In this document: positions 1-10,318 of the stretch, piece after piece
Layout of the letters: every line of letters starts with the position of its first letter
Numbering within the stretch: the first letter of the stretch is position 1
Assembly (NCBI GenBank): GCA_022410635.1
Contig: JAJVDF010000429.1
Location: 1,005,299-1,069,298, forward strand
Length of the DNA: 64,000 nucleotides
Direction: 5' to 3'
Origin: Tretioscincus oriximinensis
Lineage: Eukaryota; Chordata; Lepidosauria; Squamata; Gymnophthalmidae
The notes under the pieces: generated by a model
What the model saw: the letters and a program-made list of their open reading frames with translations, nothing else
The model's database searches: none
What the model was told of the DNA's origin: nothing
Program-made: the position numbers and the translations under genes

Positions 1-20
1 CTTCTTCTTCTTCTTCTTCT
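1..20 (+). repeat. (CTT)n microsatellite at window edge
   Basis: Pure CTT repeat running straight into the assembly gap. Elsewhere in this window CTT runs of this orientation are tails of SINE-T copies, so this is probably the end of another one, but no SINE body is visible here. Confidence 0.8.
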
Positions 21-380
21 NNNNNNNNNNNNNNNNNNNNNNNNNNNNNNNNNNNNNNNNNNNNNNNNNNNNNNNNNNNNNNNNNNNNNNNNNNNNNNNN
101 NNNNNNNNNNNNNNNNNNNNNNNNNNNNNNNNNNNNNNNNNNNNNNNNNNNNNNNNNNNNNNNNNNNNNNNNNNNNNNNNNNNNNNNNNNNNNNNNNNNN
201 NNNNNNNNNNNNNNNNNNNNNNNNNNNNNNNNNNNNNNNNNNNNNNNNNNNNNNNNNNNNNNNNNNNNNNNNNNNNNNNNNNNNNNNNNNNNNNNNNNNN
301 NNNNNNNNNNNNNNNNNNNNNNNNNNNNNNNNNNNNNNNNNNNNNNNNNNNNNNNNNNNNNNNNNNNNNNNNNNNNNNNN
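21..380. other. Assembly gap (360 N)
   Basis: Unsequenced run bounded by (CTT)n on the left and (TATTGC)n on the right. Both edges are simple repeats, so the gap probably reflects a microsatellite that failed to assemble and its true size is unknown. Confidence 0.99.
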
Positions 381-414
381 TATTGCTATTGCTATTGCTA
401 TTGCTATTGCTATT
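381..414 (+). repeat. (TATTGC)n microsatellite
   Basis: Hexamer repeat TATTGC, about five units, at the right edge of the gap. Confidence 0.9.
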
Positions 415-460
415 ATTACTGAGTCTCTACAGTACTCCCTAACTAGACTCCATAGCATCT

Positions 461-660
461 GAAGAAAAGACTTGTCTATGGAATCCCACGCTACCTAACA
501 TTTTCTTAGAGACTAACAGTAGAAAAGTGGGTGGCATGAGCTTTCGTAGAGATGTCTACTTCTTCAAAAGCATAATACTTCTTCAGAAGTCGATGTGTCT
601 ACGAAAGCTTTTGCCACCTACTTTTCTACTTTTAGTCTCCAAGTGCTACTAGCCCCTTGG
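461..660. repeat. Foldback pair of CGAAAGC modules
   Basis: Two copies of the CGAAAGC module face each other. The left arm (about 504-566) is the reverse complement of the right arm (about 580-643), with a spacer of about 15 bases. Shared blocks include TCTACGAAAGCT (598-609, complement at 539-550), a GCCACC..ACTTTTCTAC stretch and TTAGTCTC. Class unknown; single modules recur across the window. Confidence 0.7.
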
Positions 661-1470
661 CTGGACTTTCTACTAGACTGTTAGTGTTTAAGTGCTACCA
701 GATCCTCTTGCTAGATGTTCTGGTACCAGATATGCTTTGTCATGTGATACATCCTCTTTTGTTATAAAAGTGTAGGGATACTTCCAGGGCTATAGAATGG
801 TACAGGTTACCTGATGGAGGCATAAATCAATAGACCTCTCCATGAGAGAACCAACTTATGAACTTCTATAAACCAATATTTCCCATCCTTTGCTGTGATC
901 CCCCCCTTCTCTTTGAGGCATATTCTGTGCCTTGAAGAAATATCCTACCTCTGTGGAGAGCTTTGCACGGAAGCCTGCCAAATGCAAGGTGAAAGAGCAT
1001 TCCTGCGCCTTTTATTCCTGCCCTCCACCCTGAAGTACGCCGGCACCTCTTACACAGACGTTCCAGTGAATCTTAATTAGGCATATGCAGATAGTTCAAA
1101 ATCTATTCAAGATGGATTATCGGAATGAATGCCACTAAATTATCTTTTTTATTATCCTTTTAGTGTCTGGCTGGGGAGATTCGGTAGGATATCAGCCATC
1201 TGATCGTTCTCCTGCTGCGGTTAAGAGCAGAAAAAGCCACAAAAANCCTAAGTGGTGCCATGAAGAATGGCTGCGTCCTCACTGGGAGCAGCTCTTGCCT
1301 GGGACCGTTGNAGCCGCAGCTCGATCTTGTCGATCTTCTCCTAATCTTTATCACCCAGGACTGATTGCAATGTGATTTACTGCATTACTCCACGCACATT
1401 ATATTTCATCTGTATAATTAAGATTCCTCCCTTCATTTACATGAATATTTATCAAGGGTGATATGAAAAG
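661..1470. other. No gene recognised
   Basis: Further CGAAAGC-like debris to about 740, then ordinary mixed sequence. Short open frames on both strands show no recognisable protein motif. Confidence 0.5.
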
Positions 1471-1478
1471 GAAATGAA

Positions 1479-1556
1479 GNAGGAAGAAGGAAGAGGAGGA
1501 GGTGCAGCAGGAAGAGAGGAAGGGAGGAGGAGGAGGAGCAGGAAGAGGAGGAGAAA
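1479..1556 (+). repeat. Purine-rich (GGA)n-like tract
   Basis: Nearly all A and G, GGA/GAA units with a few CAGs. It makes a false proline/serine-rich ORF on the minus strand. Confidence 0.85.
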
Positions 1557-1899
1557 TGATAACGAGAAGAGAAATAGGCCACCTCCAGTCAAGCAGTTTA
1601 AATTCGGAATAACCCAATTTCCCATCCACCCTCACCTTACTTTGTTACCATAGTGAGGAGCTGACGTACTCCTGGGAAATTGTATTCCTGTTCCACTGCC
1701 CTCCCAGGAACTCGCCTGCACAATCTCAGATAAGTTGCTCTTCTCCCCTCCCCTCATATGTTTTAGCTCTGGGGCAAGAAATAACAACAGGCATCTCTCA
1801 CCCACTTTTACATGCCTCTTGCAACTCCCTGCATTCAGTTTGCTACATATCGTCTGTCCCTGGCAGTTGTTCCCTAGCATATGAAGAAATAGATTTATC
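1557..1899. other. No gene recognised
   Basis: Mixed sequence with no repeat family or coding signal that I can name. Confidence 0.5.
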
Positions 1900-2245
1900 T
1901 AGGCATGAATAGCTCAGTCATTTAAGAAATGGTCTGTCACCTGAGAGACGGGGTTTGGAGGNCCTGTGTTGAACATGAGGAGGGGTGAGCACCTTCTCCT
2001 AGCCTGTAACTCCAGCCAATTCGAAAGCAAGAATAGCAAAATATTGCAACTGACTGCAAGTAGATACATGGGAACCACCACAGCCTGGTGGGGAAAATAG
2101 AATGTCAGCCTTCGGGCAAAATACCCTTGTAAGCAGCTTTGGGTCCCTTTGAAAGGAGAGAAAAGCAGGTTATAAGAACCCAGTTCTTCTTCTTCTTCTT
2201 CTTCTGCTTCTTCTTCTTTTCTTCTTCTTTTTTCTTCTTCTATTG
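1900..2245 (+). mobile_element. SINE-T, complete with (CTT)n tail
   Basis: tRNA-like head with A-box-like TAGCTCAGTC near 1909 and a degenerate B-box-like GGGGTTTGGAGG. The body holds the family blocks GACTGCAAGTAGATAC, GGTGGGGAAAATAGAATG and CCCTTTGAAAGG, then GCAGGTTATAAGAACC and an impure CTT tail from about 2183. The RNA is non-coding and would be made by Pol III; movement depends on a partner LINE, probably L2. Confidence 0.85.
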
Positions 2246-2283
2246 CATCTATGAAACTCCTGCTGCTTGTTCTATTTCTTGTT

Positions 2284-2597
2284 AGAAGAAGAGGGAGAAG
2301 AAAAACTGNGTCCTTCTTCCCCGCTTTTCTCACCTTTCAAAGGGATTCAAAGCTGCTTACAAGGGTATTTTGCCCAAAGGCTGACATTCTATCTTCCCCA
2401 TCAGGCTGTGGGGGTTCCCATGAATCTACTTGCAGTCAGCTGCAGTTTCTTGCACTTCTTGCTTTCGAATAGTTGGATTGGCTAGAGCTACAGGCTAGTG
2501 GGAGGTGCTCATCCCTCCCCACGTCAGACACAGGGCTTTGAAACCCCATNGCCCAGATGAGAGGCCGTCTCCTTAGCAACTGATCTATCTGCGCTAC
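2284..2597 (-). mobile_element. SINE-T, minus strand, tail-to-tail with previous copy
   Basis: Reverse complement of the family: GAA-rich tail at the left, then the CTTTCAAAGGGATTC block, the TCTACTTGCAGTCAGC block and a CAGGGCTTTGAAACCCC B-box region near 2530, ending in a tRNA-like head near 2595. It faces the 1900-2245 copy with only about 40 bases between tails. Confidence 0.85.
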
Positions 2598-2700
2598 AAG
2601 ATCCTACTGGTAGATTTTCAGGCACCTCTGGTGTACATGTTTAGATAACTGGTGAAGATCCACCTCTCCCTCTTGCCTTTGACTGACCCCTATCCTTGTT

Positions 2701-3315
2701 AGAACATAAGAACATAAGAAGAGCCATACTGGATCAGGCCACAGCCCATCGAGTCCAGCATTCTGTGTCACACAAAGGCCCACCAGATGCTCCTGGGCAG
2801 TCCGAACAGAGGTAAGCAAAATACGCTGCTCCTGTTCGTGACTCCCTGCAAATGGTATTTCAAAAGTCCTGCCTGTTGCTCCATCCCGGAGGCTACATCC
2901 AGACAACTATCTTAGTATCCATTTATACCCTTAGTGTCCATAAACCTGTCTAGTCCTGTCTTGAAACTATCCAAGCTGTTAGCTACCACTACCTCTTCAG
3001 GAAGTAAATTCCACAGGCCGATGACCCTCTGGGTGAAAAAAATACTTCCCTTTGTCTGTTCTCACTTTTCTACCCAACAGTTTTAAGGAGTGCCCTCTGG
3101 TCCTTGTGTTGTGTGATAGAGAAAACATTTTTTCTCTATTCACCCTGTCGATCCCATGCATGATTTTGTACACTTCAATCAGATCACCCCTCAAACGTCT
3201 CCTTTCAAGGCTGAAGAGGCCCAGACGTTGCAGCCTTGCTTCGTAAGGGAGGTGCTCCAGACCCTTGATCATTTTTGTTGCCCTTTTCTGCACCTTGTTC
3301 TTATTTTTAACTACC
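2701..3315 (-). mobile_element. CR1-b, 5'-truncated, with ORF2 C-terminus
   Basis: The 3' tail octamers read GAACATAAGAACATAAG on the plus strand at 2701. Reading on the minus strand, 2997-3293 encodes the C-terminal end of CR1-type ORF2: RATKMIKG, LGLFSLERRRLRGDLIEVYK and SHNTRTRGHSLKL are recognisable. Endonuclease and most of the reverse transcriptase are missing, as usual for 5'-truncated CR1. The piece cannot be autonomous. Confidence 0.9.
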
Positions 3316-3429
3316 CTAGTTTAACATTTTATGCTTTTTACTGTGATGCATTCTCGGATCTTTGAATATAGGGTGGAACACAAATAAATCATGGAATTGT
3401 GGCATCAGAATATGTTACCCTGAGCCACT

Positions 3430-3678
3430 CTGGTGTGAGAGACCCTCTGATGTAGCGGTGTTGGTGTCATCCTTTTATCTGCAAGTGTCCTGATGCGATT
3501 CTGCCCTCCTCCCCAAAACCCAGCTGGATGACCATGCGCTCGTCACAGCTCTTCGGAGTTCTCTTAGCCCCATCTACTTCACAAGGTGTCTATGGTGAAG
3601 AGAAGAAGAGAAGGTTATGGAGACCACTTTGATTTCCTTTGGGTTGAGAAAAAACAGGGTATAAGAAGAATAATTGAG
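3430..3678 (+). mobile_element. SINE-M copy
   Basis: Diverged MIR-type SINE: a CAGCTGGATGACC block, then TTAGCCCCATCTACTTCACAAGGTG split over 3560-3590, a GTCTATGGTGAAGAGAAG block, and a 3' end CAGGGTATAAGAAG. The head is degenerate, so the start is approximate. Confidence 0.65.
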
Positions 3679-3925
3679 TTTTTATACCTTGCATTCCTCA
3701 CCTGATGGGACTTAAAGAGGCTTACAAGCTATTTGTCTCCTGAAGGCTTTCACTCTTTCTTTGATGGTACCTATTAATCTACTTGTGATTGCTTACTTTC
3801 AAAAAGCTTGGTTGGCTGAAACTAAGACCAGCAGAGGCGATCAACTCTTTCCATGGCAGACACATGGGACTCAAACGCTGACCTCTCTGTTGAAAGGCCT
3901 TAATGTCTGTGTCATCAAATCCTAC
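3679..3925 (-). mobile_element. SINE-T variant, minus strand
   Basis: Reverse complement of the GTGTTTCAGCAGAG-headed SINE-T variant: TTTATACCTTGC-like 3' end at the left, TGATGGTACC and AATCTACTTGTGATTGC blocks, and a head near 3900. It meets the plus-strand SINE-M tail to tail. Confidence 0.65.
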
Positions 3926-4125
3926 TCCTCCTCTTCCTCTTCCTCCTATTTTTCTTCCTCTTCCTCCTCTTCTTCCTCCTCTTCCTCCTCTTCCTCCTCC
4001 TTTTCTTTCTACTCATGCTTCTCTTTTTCCTCCTCCTCCTCCTCTTCTTCCTCCTCTTCTTCCTCCTCCTCTCTTCCTCCTCTTCTTCCTCCTCCTCCTC
4101 TTCTGCCTCTTCTTCTTCTTTTTTA
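3926..4125 (+). repeat. (TCC/TTC)n pyrimidine microsatellite
   Basis: About 200 bases of CCT/CTT units with one short interruption near 4008-4020. It lies at the head side of a minus-strand SINE, so it is not that SINE's tail. It makes long poly-Ser and Lys/Arg/Glu ORFs that are artefacts. Confidence 0.9.
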
Positions 4126-4848
4126 TCATACACTGAGAATATCCTGACATGTGCCCTCTTGTTGATGTTTTCTTATTCTATTCTCTGGCTTTTTCAAGTT
4201 TTGTAAGTCCCTTTTGTTTTGCTGCTAGTGTAGTTCGACAGCCCCTAAAGGTCTGCGCCGCTGGGCTTATTTCGTCCAGTTAACTTGGCACTCAAGTTGC
4301 CACAACTGTTGGGCCTCTGCTAGATATTGTCCAGCAGCCCCAGAGAGGCAGGAAGCATTCCACTGCTGATCATCCAGATTGCTAATTCCCTGCACAGATG
4401 GCGCCGCATAAGAGAGTGTGGGAGAAGCGCCTCTTCTTAAAGCCAATTAAATAGAATCTTTGTCCAAGAAGGATTTTCAGAATGCCTATGCATGCAAATT
4501 CATGACGTCTTTCACTGCAATATATTTAGACGATGCTCTTTCCCCCCTTCTACCTTTATCTGTGGAAAAGAAACAGCATGATTTCCTGCTTCTCGAAAGT
4601 TCTCGGTATGTTACTTTTCTTATGACTTCCAAAAAGAAAGNAAGTGTAGGTAACTAATAACTTTTCTTAAAAAAAACAAAGCCTTGTTCTGTACAGAATC
4701 CAAAGAGATGAATATTCTTTCTTGAGCCAGTAGAAGCTAGAGTCTGCATATAGTGTTTGTTTCTGTCTTAAAGTCTTCTTAATGTTGTGGCCTACTGGTA
4801 TTGCATTTGAGCTAGCAAAATAAACTGGCTAGAGAGAATATATGAATA
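4126..4848. other. No gene recognised
   Basis: Apparently unique, fairly AT-rich sequence. No repeat family or coding motif recognised. Confidence 0.5.
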
Positions 4849-4985
4849 TGTGCACATAAGAGGAACCCTGTTGAATGGGGCCACGTCCCATCTAGTCCAG
4901 CCTTCTGTCTCACGCAGTGGCCCATCAATTGCACTTGGGCAGTCTGAAGCAGAAAAAGGCAAAAAATGTCACCTGGTCTGTATAA
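4849..4985 (-). mobile_element. CR1-b 3' end fragment
   Basis: Plus-strand CATAAGAGGAACCCTG, then GAATGGGGCCACG and CCATCTAGTCCAGCC are the reversed 3' end of the CR1-b subfamily that carries GAATGGGGCC. The upstream part is missing. Confidence 0.8.
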
Positions 4986-4987
4986 AA

Positions 4988-5092
4988 TTAAACAGAATCA
5001 TAGAGTTGGAAGGAACCTCCGGTGGCATAGGGTCTAACTGCCTCTCAATGCAGATCCACTAAACCATCCCAATTAGATGGCTGCTGAATGGT
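4988..5092 (-). mobile_element. CR1-a 3' end fragment
   Basis: AATCATAGAGTTGGAAGG is the reversed CR1 3' terminus with its ATTCTATG-type end, followed by CACTAAACCATCCCA. Only about 100 bases remain. Confidence 0.85.
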
Positions 5093-5129
5093 TACAGAAA
5101 TATTAGGATTTTGTGAAACCATGTATGGA

Positions 5130-5568
5130 AGATCTTCTGTCAGACAGCCGGACAGTCTGTTGGTTTCTGACCACCAATGGACAGTTCCAGAGAAGAGGCC
5201 AACACCAAATACTTGAAGGAACCCACTTCTCTCATGCATACCTTTTCGCACTGTAAGATCTTCTGATGAGGCTCTCCTGACAGTCCCACCTCCTTCAGTT
5301 GTCAAAGGCGTATGGGCACATGAGAGGGCCTTCTCTGTGGTAGCCCCCAGGTTGTGGTATCTCCCCACTCCGAAGTGCATTAGGCAGCCTTAGTCTGGTG
5401 AAGACCATTTGTTCACCCTCATCTTTGGCTGAGCCCAAACNTCCACTCTTTTTGAAGGCACTGCTCTTTTTTTAATTGTTCCATTTTAATCTGTTTTATG
5501 GGAGTTTTTTTTATTCTGATCCACCCTGAGACCTTCAGGTATAAGGTAAGAAAATTAAATAAATAAAT
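5130..5568 (+). mobile_element. L2 3' end, decayed
   Basis: A diverged L2 C-terminal coding end (AGGGCCTTCTCTGTGGTAGC) is followed by the L2 3' UTR (CACCCTGAGACCTTCAGG) and an AAATAAATAAATG tail. The minus-strand ORF of 111 codons across it is a shadow. Confidence 0.8.
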
Positions 5569-6379
5569 GCATGAAAAGAAACCTTAACAACCGTGGCTAC
5601 TGGAGTTCCTCCCAAACGTACTCCAAGATCCCTTTAATAATTCCTTCTTGTAGAATGTGGTGGGTTGAGATACTCAATTTACGCACAAGAGCACATCTTC
5701 CATATAATTCAGTGCTGCCAGCATTTATAGAAAGAACTGGGTGTATAGTGTCATGTATATGCATTTTCAGAACTGCAGACCGGAAAGAAAAACACATAAA
5801 AGTAAACTGTACGTAAGCAGCAATTGTACTTGGGTCTATTGCATAACTGGAAAAAAAAACGACCTTATGCTACTCATGATCGTTGCTTGCGGTTGCTATC
5901 TGCATCGCTCATATGCTGAGCATCAAGGATTGCCAAGGAGTGGGAGAAGAAAAGCAGGAAAGAATAAGGGAATGGAGTTTGTGGGGTCTGCATAAAGAAG
6001 CAGGAGAGAGGGAGTGCAGGACATGTGGCTTGTGTGTGTGGTTCAGTTGTGAATGAGAAAGAGGCATGGAGGTGTAGAAGAAGAGGAGAAAAGAAAGAGT
6101 TGACTTGAATAGAGTGCTGCTTGCCTTAGGGAGTATTCATGCATCTGCACACACATGTACACATGTACAGCAGTGCCAGCCAGCGGGGTTGGATGCGGGG
6201 AATGGGTATCCTGTCTCACATACAGGAATAATGAAGNGTTCCTTCCCATTCGTGGTATTTTGCGAGATGGAAGCAACATCACCTTCAGTCCACCACAAAA
6301 GGTCATGCCTGTTCAGCGATCTACTTGGTAAAATGGTCCGTTGTTGTGGAATTTCCACCCACTGAGGTTTGAGCAATTT
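5569..6379. other. No gene recognised
   Basis: Mixed sequence with a short GA-rich patch near 6075-6100. Nothing recognisable in the open frames on either strand. Confidence 0.45.
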
Positions 6380-6685
6380 AACAGCGGGGAAAAACCCTTT
6401 GTGGAGGCATTCAGCAATCTGAATGTAGCAAATCTCGCAAGACTTTGAGGGTACTTGTAAAAGTTAATTGGCTCTTGGCTTGTATAGAATGCTGGGAATT
6501 GTAGTAAGGCAAGTGTAGCAATGTGAGGAGATTGCTAGGAAATGTGTCAGAGCAGCATGGAAACTTGAGGTGGGTGAGGTGAGATCGCGAATGTGGGTTT
6601 TTTAAAGAAATAGCAAGGCAAAACATGAGGTGGGGAAGGTGCCCCAAAGCACAAAGAAAACTGAAACTGGCTTTTCTTCAACTAT
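6380..6685 (-). repeat. Repeat X, minus-strand copy
   Basis: Reverse complement shares the core TACTACAATTCCCAGCATTC and GCCAAGAGCCAATTAAC with the copies at 8180 and 11240. The 5' part up to the CTCACC..CACCTCAAGTTTCC region also matches. Non-coding; class unknown. Confidence 0.7.
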
Positions 6686-6730
6686 AGGACCCTAACAAAA
6701 AAGCATCGAAGAGCTGGCAACACAACCAAT

Positions 6731-6811
6731 GCCCTGTCCCCACTGCCCTTTATTCTGGGATATAACTCTGATTAGGAGCCCACCATCTACATGCTCAGTT
6801 GGGACAGGGCC
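6731..6811. mobile_element. MITE-G, internally deleted
   Basis: Begins GCCCTGTCCCCACT and ends TTGGGACAGGGCC, with TATTCTGGGATATAACTC inside. The ends match the longer copy at 18343-18489. Non-coding and without transposase. Confidence 0.75.
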
Positions 6812-6819
6812 TAAGGAAA

Positions 6820-7202
6820 CCTTATATAGGCATACCCAAGAATTGGTTGCCAACAACACTCAACATACTCAGGAAACTTAAGGAATTCCCTCAGGCAGTA
6901 AGTCAAACAGAAGATTATGCCACACAGAGACAAACTTGAGCAGGTTCAGATCAATTGTCCGCTACAACTGTCTATGGAACTCCAATCTTATTTATAGCTC
7001 TTTCCCTGGAGCAGCTGGAGTCTGGGCATTGCCTTATTACACAACCTTTCTCAGTTGCCCTAATTAAAATTTTATGTGCTTAATTTCCCTGCAAAACCTT
7101 GGTATCCTCTCTTTCCTCAATTATGATCCCCCAAGAAGGCCCAGGTTACAGCGCATAATTAATAAATGAATGAATAATTTCTAATTCAGCTGGATGGGTG
7201 AT
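6820..7202. other. No gene recognised
   Basis: Apparently unique AT-rich sequence between MITE-G and a microsatellite. Confidence 0.45.
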
Positions 7203-7256
7203 TGATAGACAGACAGATAGACAGACAGACAGAAAGAAAGAAAGAACGAAAGAAAT
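7203..7256 (+). repeat. (GACA)n(GAAA)n microsatellite
   Basis: Mixed GATA/GACA tetramers change to GAAA tetramers. Confidence 0.9.
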
Positions 7257-7930
7257 TGGAGACCTGAATAAGAGACGTTTATTTATCCTCTATGGGGCAT
7301 ACACTATTAGTGCCTTTCATGTTTCCACATCCCTTTTAGGAATAAAAAATAGAAATCTGATTTAGATCACATGAATGGAACGAATCCTGTTGCCTTTGGC
7401 AGTAATTGTCTCTGAAATCTCTGTGTAAAGAGGAAGGAAAGAATGGCTTGCAGGCTAGATCTAGAAAAGTCAACAATTCTAAAGTTGGAAATTTCCCAGC
7501 AAAGCCCTGCAGTGGTTGCGACTATGAAGTTCTGTCCCACTGCCTGTTCATTTGCATGCGGCACACGTTCATTTACAGATGCAAAAAGAAATGGGGCAAA
7601 ATGCAACGAGCCCTTGGGGAAAGGCAAGGCATATAACAAATAGAAAAAAGGGGAAACTCTTGGGGATTAAGGAAGAGCTGGATTTGAGAAGTAGGAATGA
7701 GACAAATATTGGATTAAAGCAAGCACAGTCTCAGATTCCAGTGTCAATTCTGTGACAGCAAAAAACTGGGAAATGTTGACTATTGAAGAAAGTGAAAAGC
7801 AAAAAGACACAAATAGGACGGCCTACGGTTTAGGCCTCCACCCTTGTATGGGGTACAGATCCCTGAGCACTGGAGAGCAATAATTCCGGTAGATCATTGT
7901 GATCTGACTTTCACCCCCTATTTCCAGAAA
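7257..7930. other. No gene recognised
   Basis: Overlapping short ORFs occur on both strands around 7370-7640, but none shows a known domain, and the antisense overlap argues against a real exon. Confidence 0.45.
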
Positions 7931-7934
7931 GGGT

Positions 7935-8050
7935 GCTTTGGGGGCCGGATGTGACATCACAAACAATGTCACTTCCGACCTCTGCTTCTGGAAATGGTGC
8001 CCAGCTGTGACATCACTTCTGGTCTCACCCTGGAAGTGACGTCAAAAAAA
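7935..8050. repeat. GC-rich TGACATCAC-containing repeat
   Basis: Two TGACATCAC blocks and one TGACGTCA (8037-8044) lie among CACTTCCG/TTCTGG words. A similar CCGGAAGTGACATCACC block occurs near 46970, so this is probably a dispersed repeat rather than a regulatory element, although TGACGTCA is a textbook CRE site. Confidence 0.45.
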
Positions 8051-8179
8051 ATTGTGTGCCCTTTACGCACGAGTAAAAGCCCCAAAATCCCACACATTTT
8101 TGGACTCGGAGTGAGATTTCTGGATGGAAATTTCCCACCACTGCTGCATTCTTCAAGTCAAACTATGGTAATGGACTGA

Positions 8180-8700
8180 ACTTCCATCAACATGTTCAGC
8201 TTCGCTATTTCTTTTAAATCCAGAAAAACACGTCCACAGTTCCGCCTCACCTACCTTCAATTTCCCCCCTTGTTTCATTGCATTGCCTTCCATTCTTGTC
8301 ACGAGTTCCGTAAGTCATTGCTATGCTTGACTTACTACAATTCCCAGCATTCTCTATGAGCCGAGAGCCAATGTAACTTTTGCATGTAGCCACAAAGTCT
8401 CGTGACTAAACGTTACTAAACCATGTCAACGTTACCAAAAGCCCCACGGAGGCTATTTTGTGGGGGGGATTTTAGGAATGTCCATTGCTGAATTGGGCAA
8501 ACTGCAATGCCTGTGAAATCTGAGCCCCAGGGCCTTTTTAGAGAGTGGATCCCTGAACAAGCGTGACCACGTGGGGTAACTTTAGCCTGATGTAAAATCT
8601 CAGCTATAATCCTTCATGGGGATGAAACCTAAGCTTAGTCTTCAAGGTGAGGCCATGCATTTTAAAGAACCCTTTTAGCCAAATGTATTGTCATGTGAGT
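8180..8700 (+). repeat. Repeat X, longest copy
   Basis: Contains TTACTACAATTCCCAGCATT and GAGAGCCAATGTAAC in the left half, and GAGAGTGGATCCCTGAAC and AATCCTTCATGGGG in the right half. The left half matches 6380-6685 (reversed) and 11240-11690; the right half matches 20060-20235. No ORF of interest. Probably a non-autonomous element, but ends and target duplication are not resolved. Confidence 0.7.
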
Positions 8701-8718
8701 GTGCAACCAGGAAATCTG

Positions 8719-8830
8719 GCCAGGGCACCTTGTAGCACTTTAAGGACTAAAAGGAGATTGGCTAGGCAGCAGGAACTTTCGTAGGCAAGAGGATTTCTTC
8801 AAATGAACGTTCAGAGGGAAGTAGTTTTTT
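8719..8830 (-). repeat. CGAAAGC module, diverged
   Basis: CTTGTAGCACTTTAAGGACT followed by GGAACTTTCGTAGGCAAGAGG is the reversed module, as at 49511 and 504. Confidence 0.55.
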
Positions 8831-9235
8831 CCATGAAATCTCTAAATTAGTCTTTAAATTGCTGCTAGACATTTGTGACATGCCAAAGTTTCGATTTTCT
8901 TCACTGTCCTGCATAGCCACTGGGATGACTTCATCACCAACACTGCTGTCCTTCAACTGACAAGAGTCACCACCATGATATTGAAGGAGGAACTGAACTG
9001 GCTACAACCTATTTCTTAGATGAAGGATCATCAGCTACCCAAGGTGGCACTGCTTAGTGAACTTGTCACTGGCCACCAGGACAGAGGGGTTTTGGTAAAG
9101 CGATATAAGGATTCCTTTGAGAGATCCCTTGGTGCCTGACATCTCGACCACATCAGAAGTCGCCTTGTTTAAGAAAGTTCATGTACTTGCTTTCTCCTTA
9201 ATAGTCTCTACGGTTGAAATGAGATTCCTTCTAGA
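8831..9235. other. No gene recognised
   Basis: Mixed sequence leading into a pyrimidine tract; nothing nameable. Confidence 0.45.
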
Positions 9236-9435
9236 ATTTTCTTTCTTTCCTTCCTTTTTTATTCCTTTCTTCTTTCTCTTCATCCTTCTTCCTTTCTTTT
9301 TCTCTTTCATTCTTTCCTTATTTCTTTCCTTTATTTTTATTTCCATCTTTCCTTCCTTCTTCCCTTCCTCCCTTCCTTTCTTTCCTTCCATCTTATTTTC
9401 CTTCTCTCTCTCTCTCTTTCTTTCTTTCTCAATAC
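9236..9435 (+). repeat. (CTTT/CCTT)n pyrimidine tract
   Basis: About 200 bases of imperfect CTTT/CCTT. It causes false Phe/Ser and Lys/Glu ORFs. Confidence 0.9.
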
Positions 9436-9439
9436 ATTC

Positions 9440-10315
9440 TTAGTGAACAGCCTTAATGGATTACCCAAATCTGACGTGCAATGCTCTGACTTTTCTGTCC
9501 ATTCTGGCTCGAAGTGTCCACGTCTCACCTGGAGCAAAGAATGGTGGGCTGACCTGCCTCCCAAGAAAGTCCCATTCAATTCTCCTCAACTGAGTGGATG
9601 GATGGGATTACATTACACGTATTTAATGCACAGATGGGATTACATTTTGGAGAAACTGGTGAACCCTTTGGATGTTGTCAGGCACATGAATCTCTTGTGG
9701 GAGAAAAATCATTTTAGTGATCTGAGATTTGTGTTCAAAACCTTGAGATTGACTTCAGATACACAAGTTTTAAAAACAAAAGAATATGTATACCTGGGTG
9801 CACTTGAGTGCCCATTAATTACGGTATGCTTAAAATAAACACTATGCAGCATTAACAAAAGATTTAAGGCCTTATCAGTTTCCTTTTTTTGACTTTTAGA
9901 TATTATTAGTTTCTCATACTCAAATAATCTATCAAGAGAACCATAAGCATTATCTGAAAAAATACTGTTCATCTTTACTGTTCTGTCTCCCTCCCCCTCC
10001 TCTTTCTATTCATGCAGATTTTCTTCTGGGTCTTTATATACAAAAACAAGATCTTCTGTGCACAGTTTGATGAATGAAGACCCATGCATATGAGTTTCCT
10101 TTGCAGGAAAGGCACTAATTTCATTTTAACGTTTGAATGGAGATACATATAACTTATATTAAGTCAAATTCTTCATCTTCCATTTCCTGAAGACACCTAT
10201 ATTAGCTTTCACAGTTTCTGTCAAAAGCATCACGGTTCCCTGCAATATTGCTGTGGTTCAAAAAATAATCACTCTCAGAATGTTTGCAGTGCAGAAATGT
10301 AGATCTGATCTTGCC
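9440..10315. other. No gene recognised
   Basis: A 131-codon plus-strand frame (9443-9838) and an antisense 87-codon frame overlap here. Neither resembles a known protein and there is no clear splice context, so no gene is called. Confidence 0.45.
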
Positions 10316-10318
10316 ATT

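Noticed and set aside
3761..4147. 128-codon poly-Ser ORF
   Set aside because: Translation of a reversed SINE plus a TCC/TTC microsatellite.
5045..5380. 111-codon minus-strand ORF
   Set aside because: Antisense shadow over an L2 3' end and a CR1 fragment.
8037..8044. TGACGTCA as a functional CRE
   Set aside because: An isolated 8-mer inside a probable dispersed repeat and far from any recognised gene.
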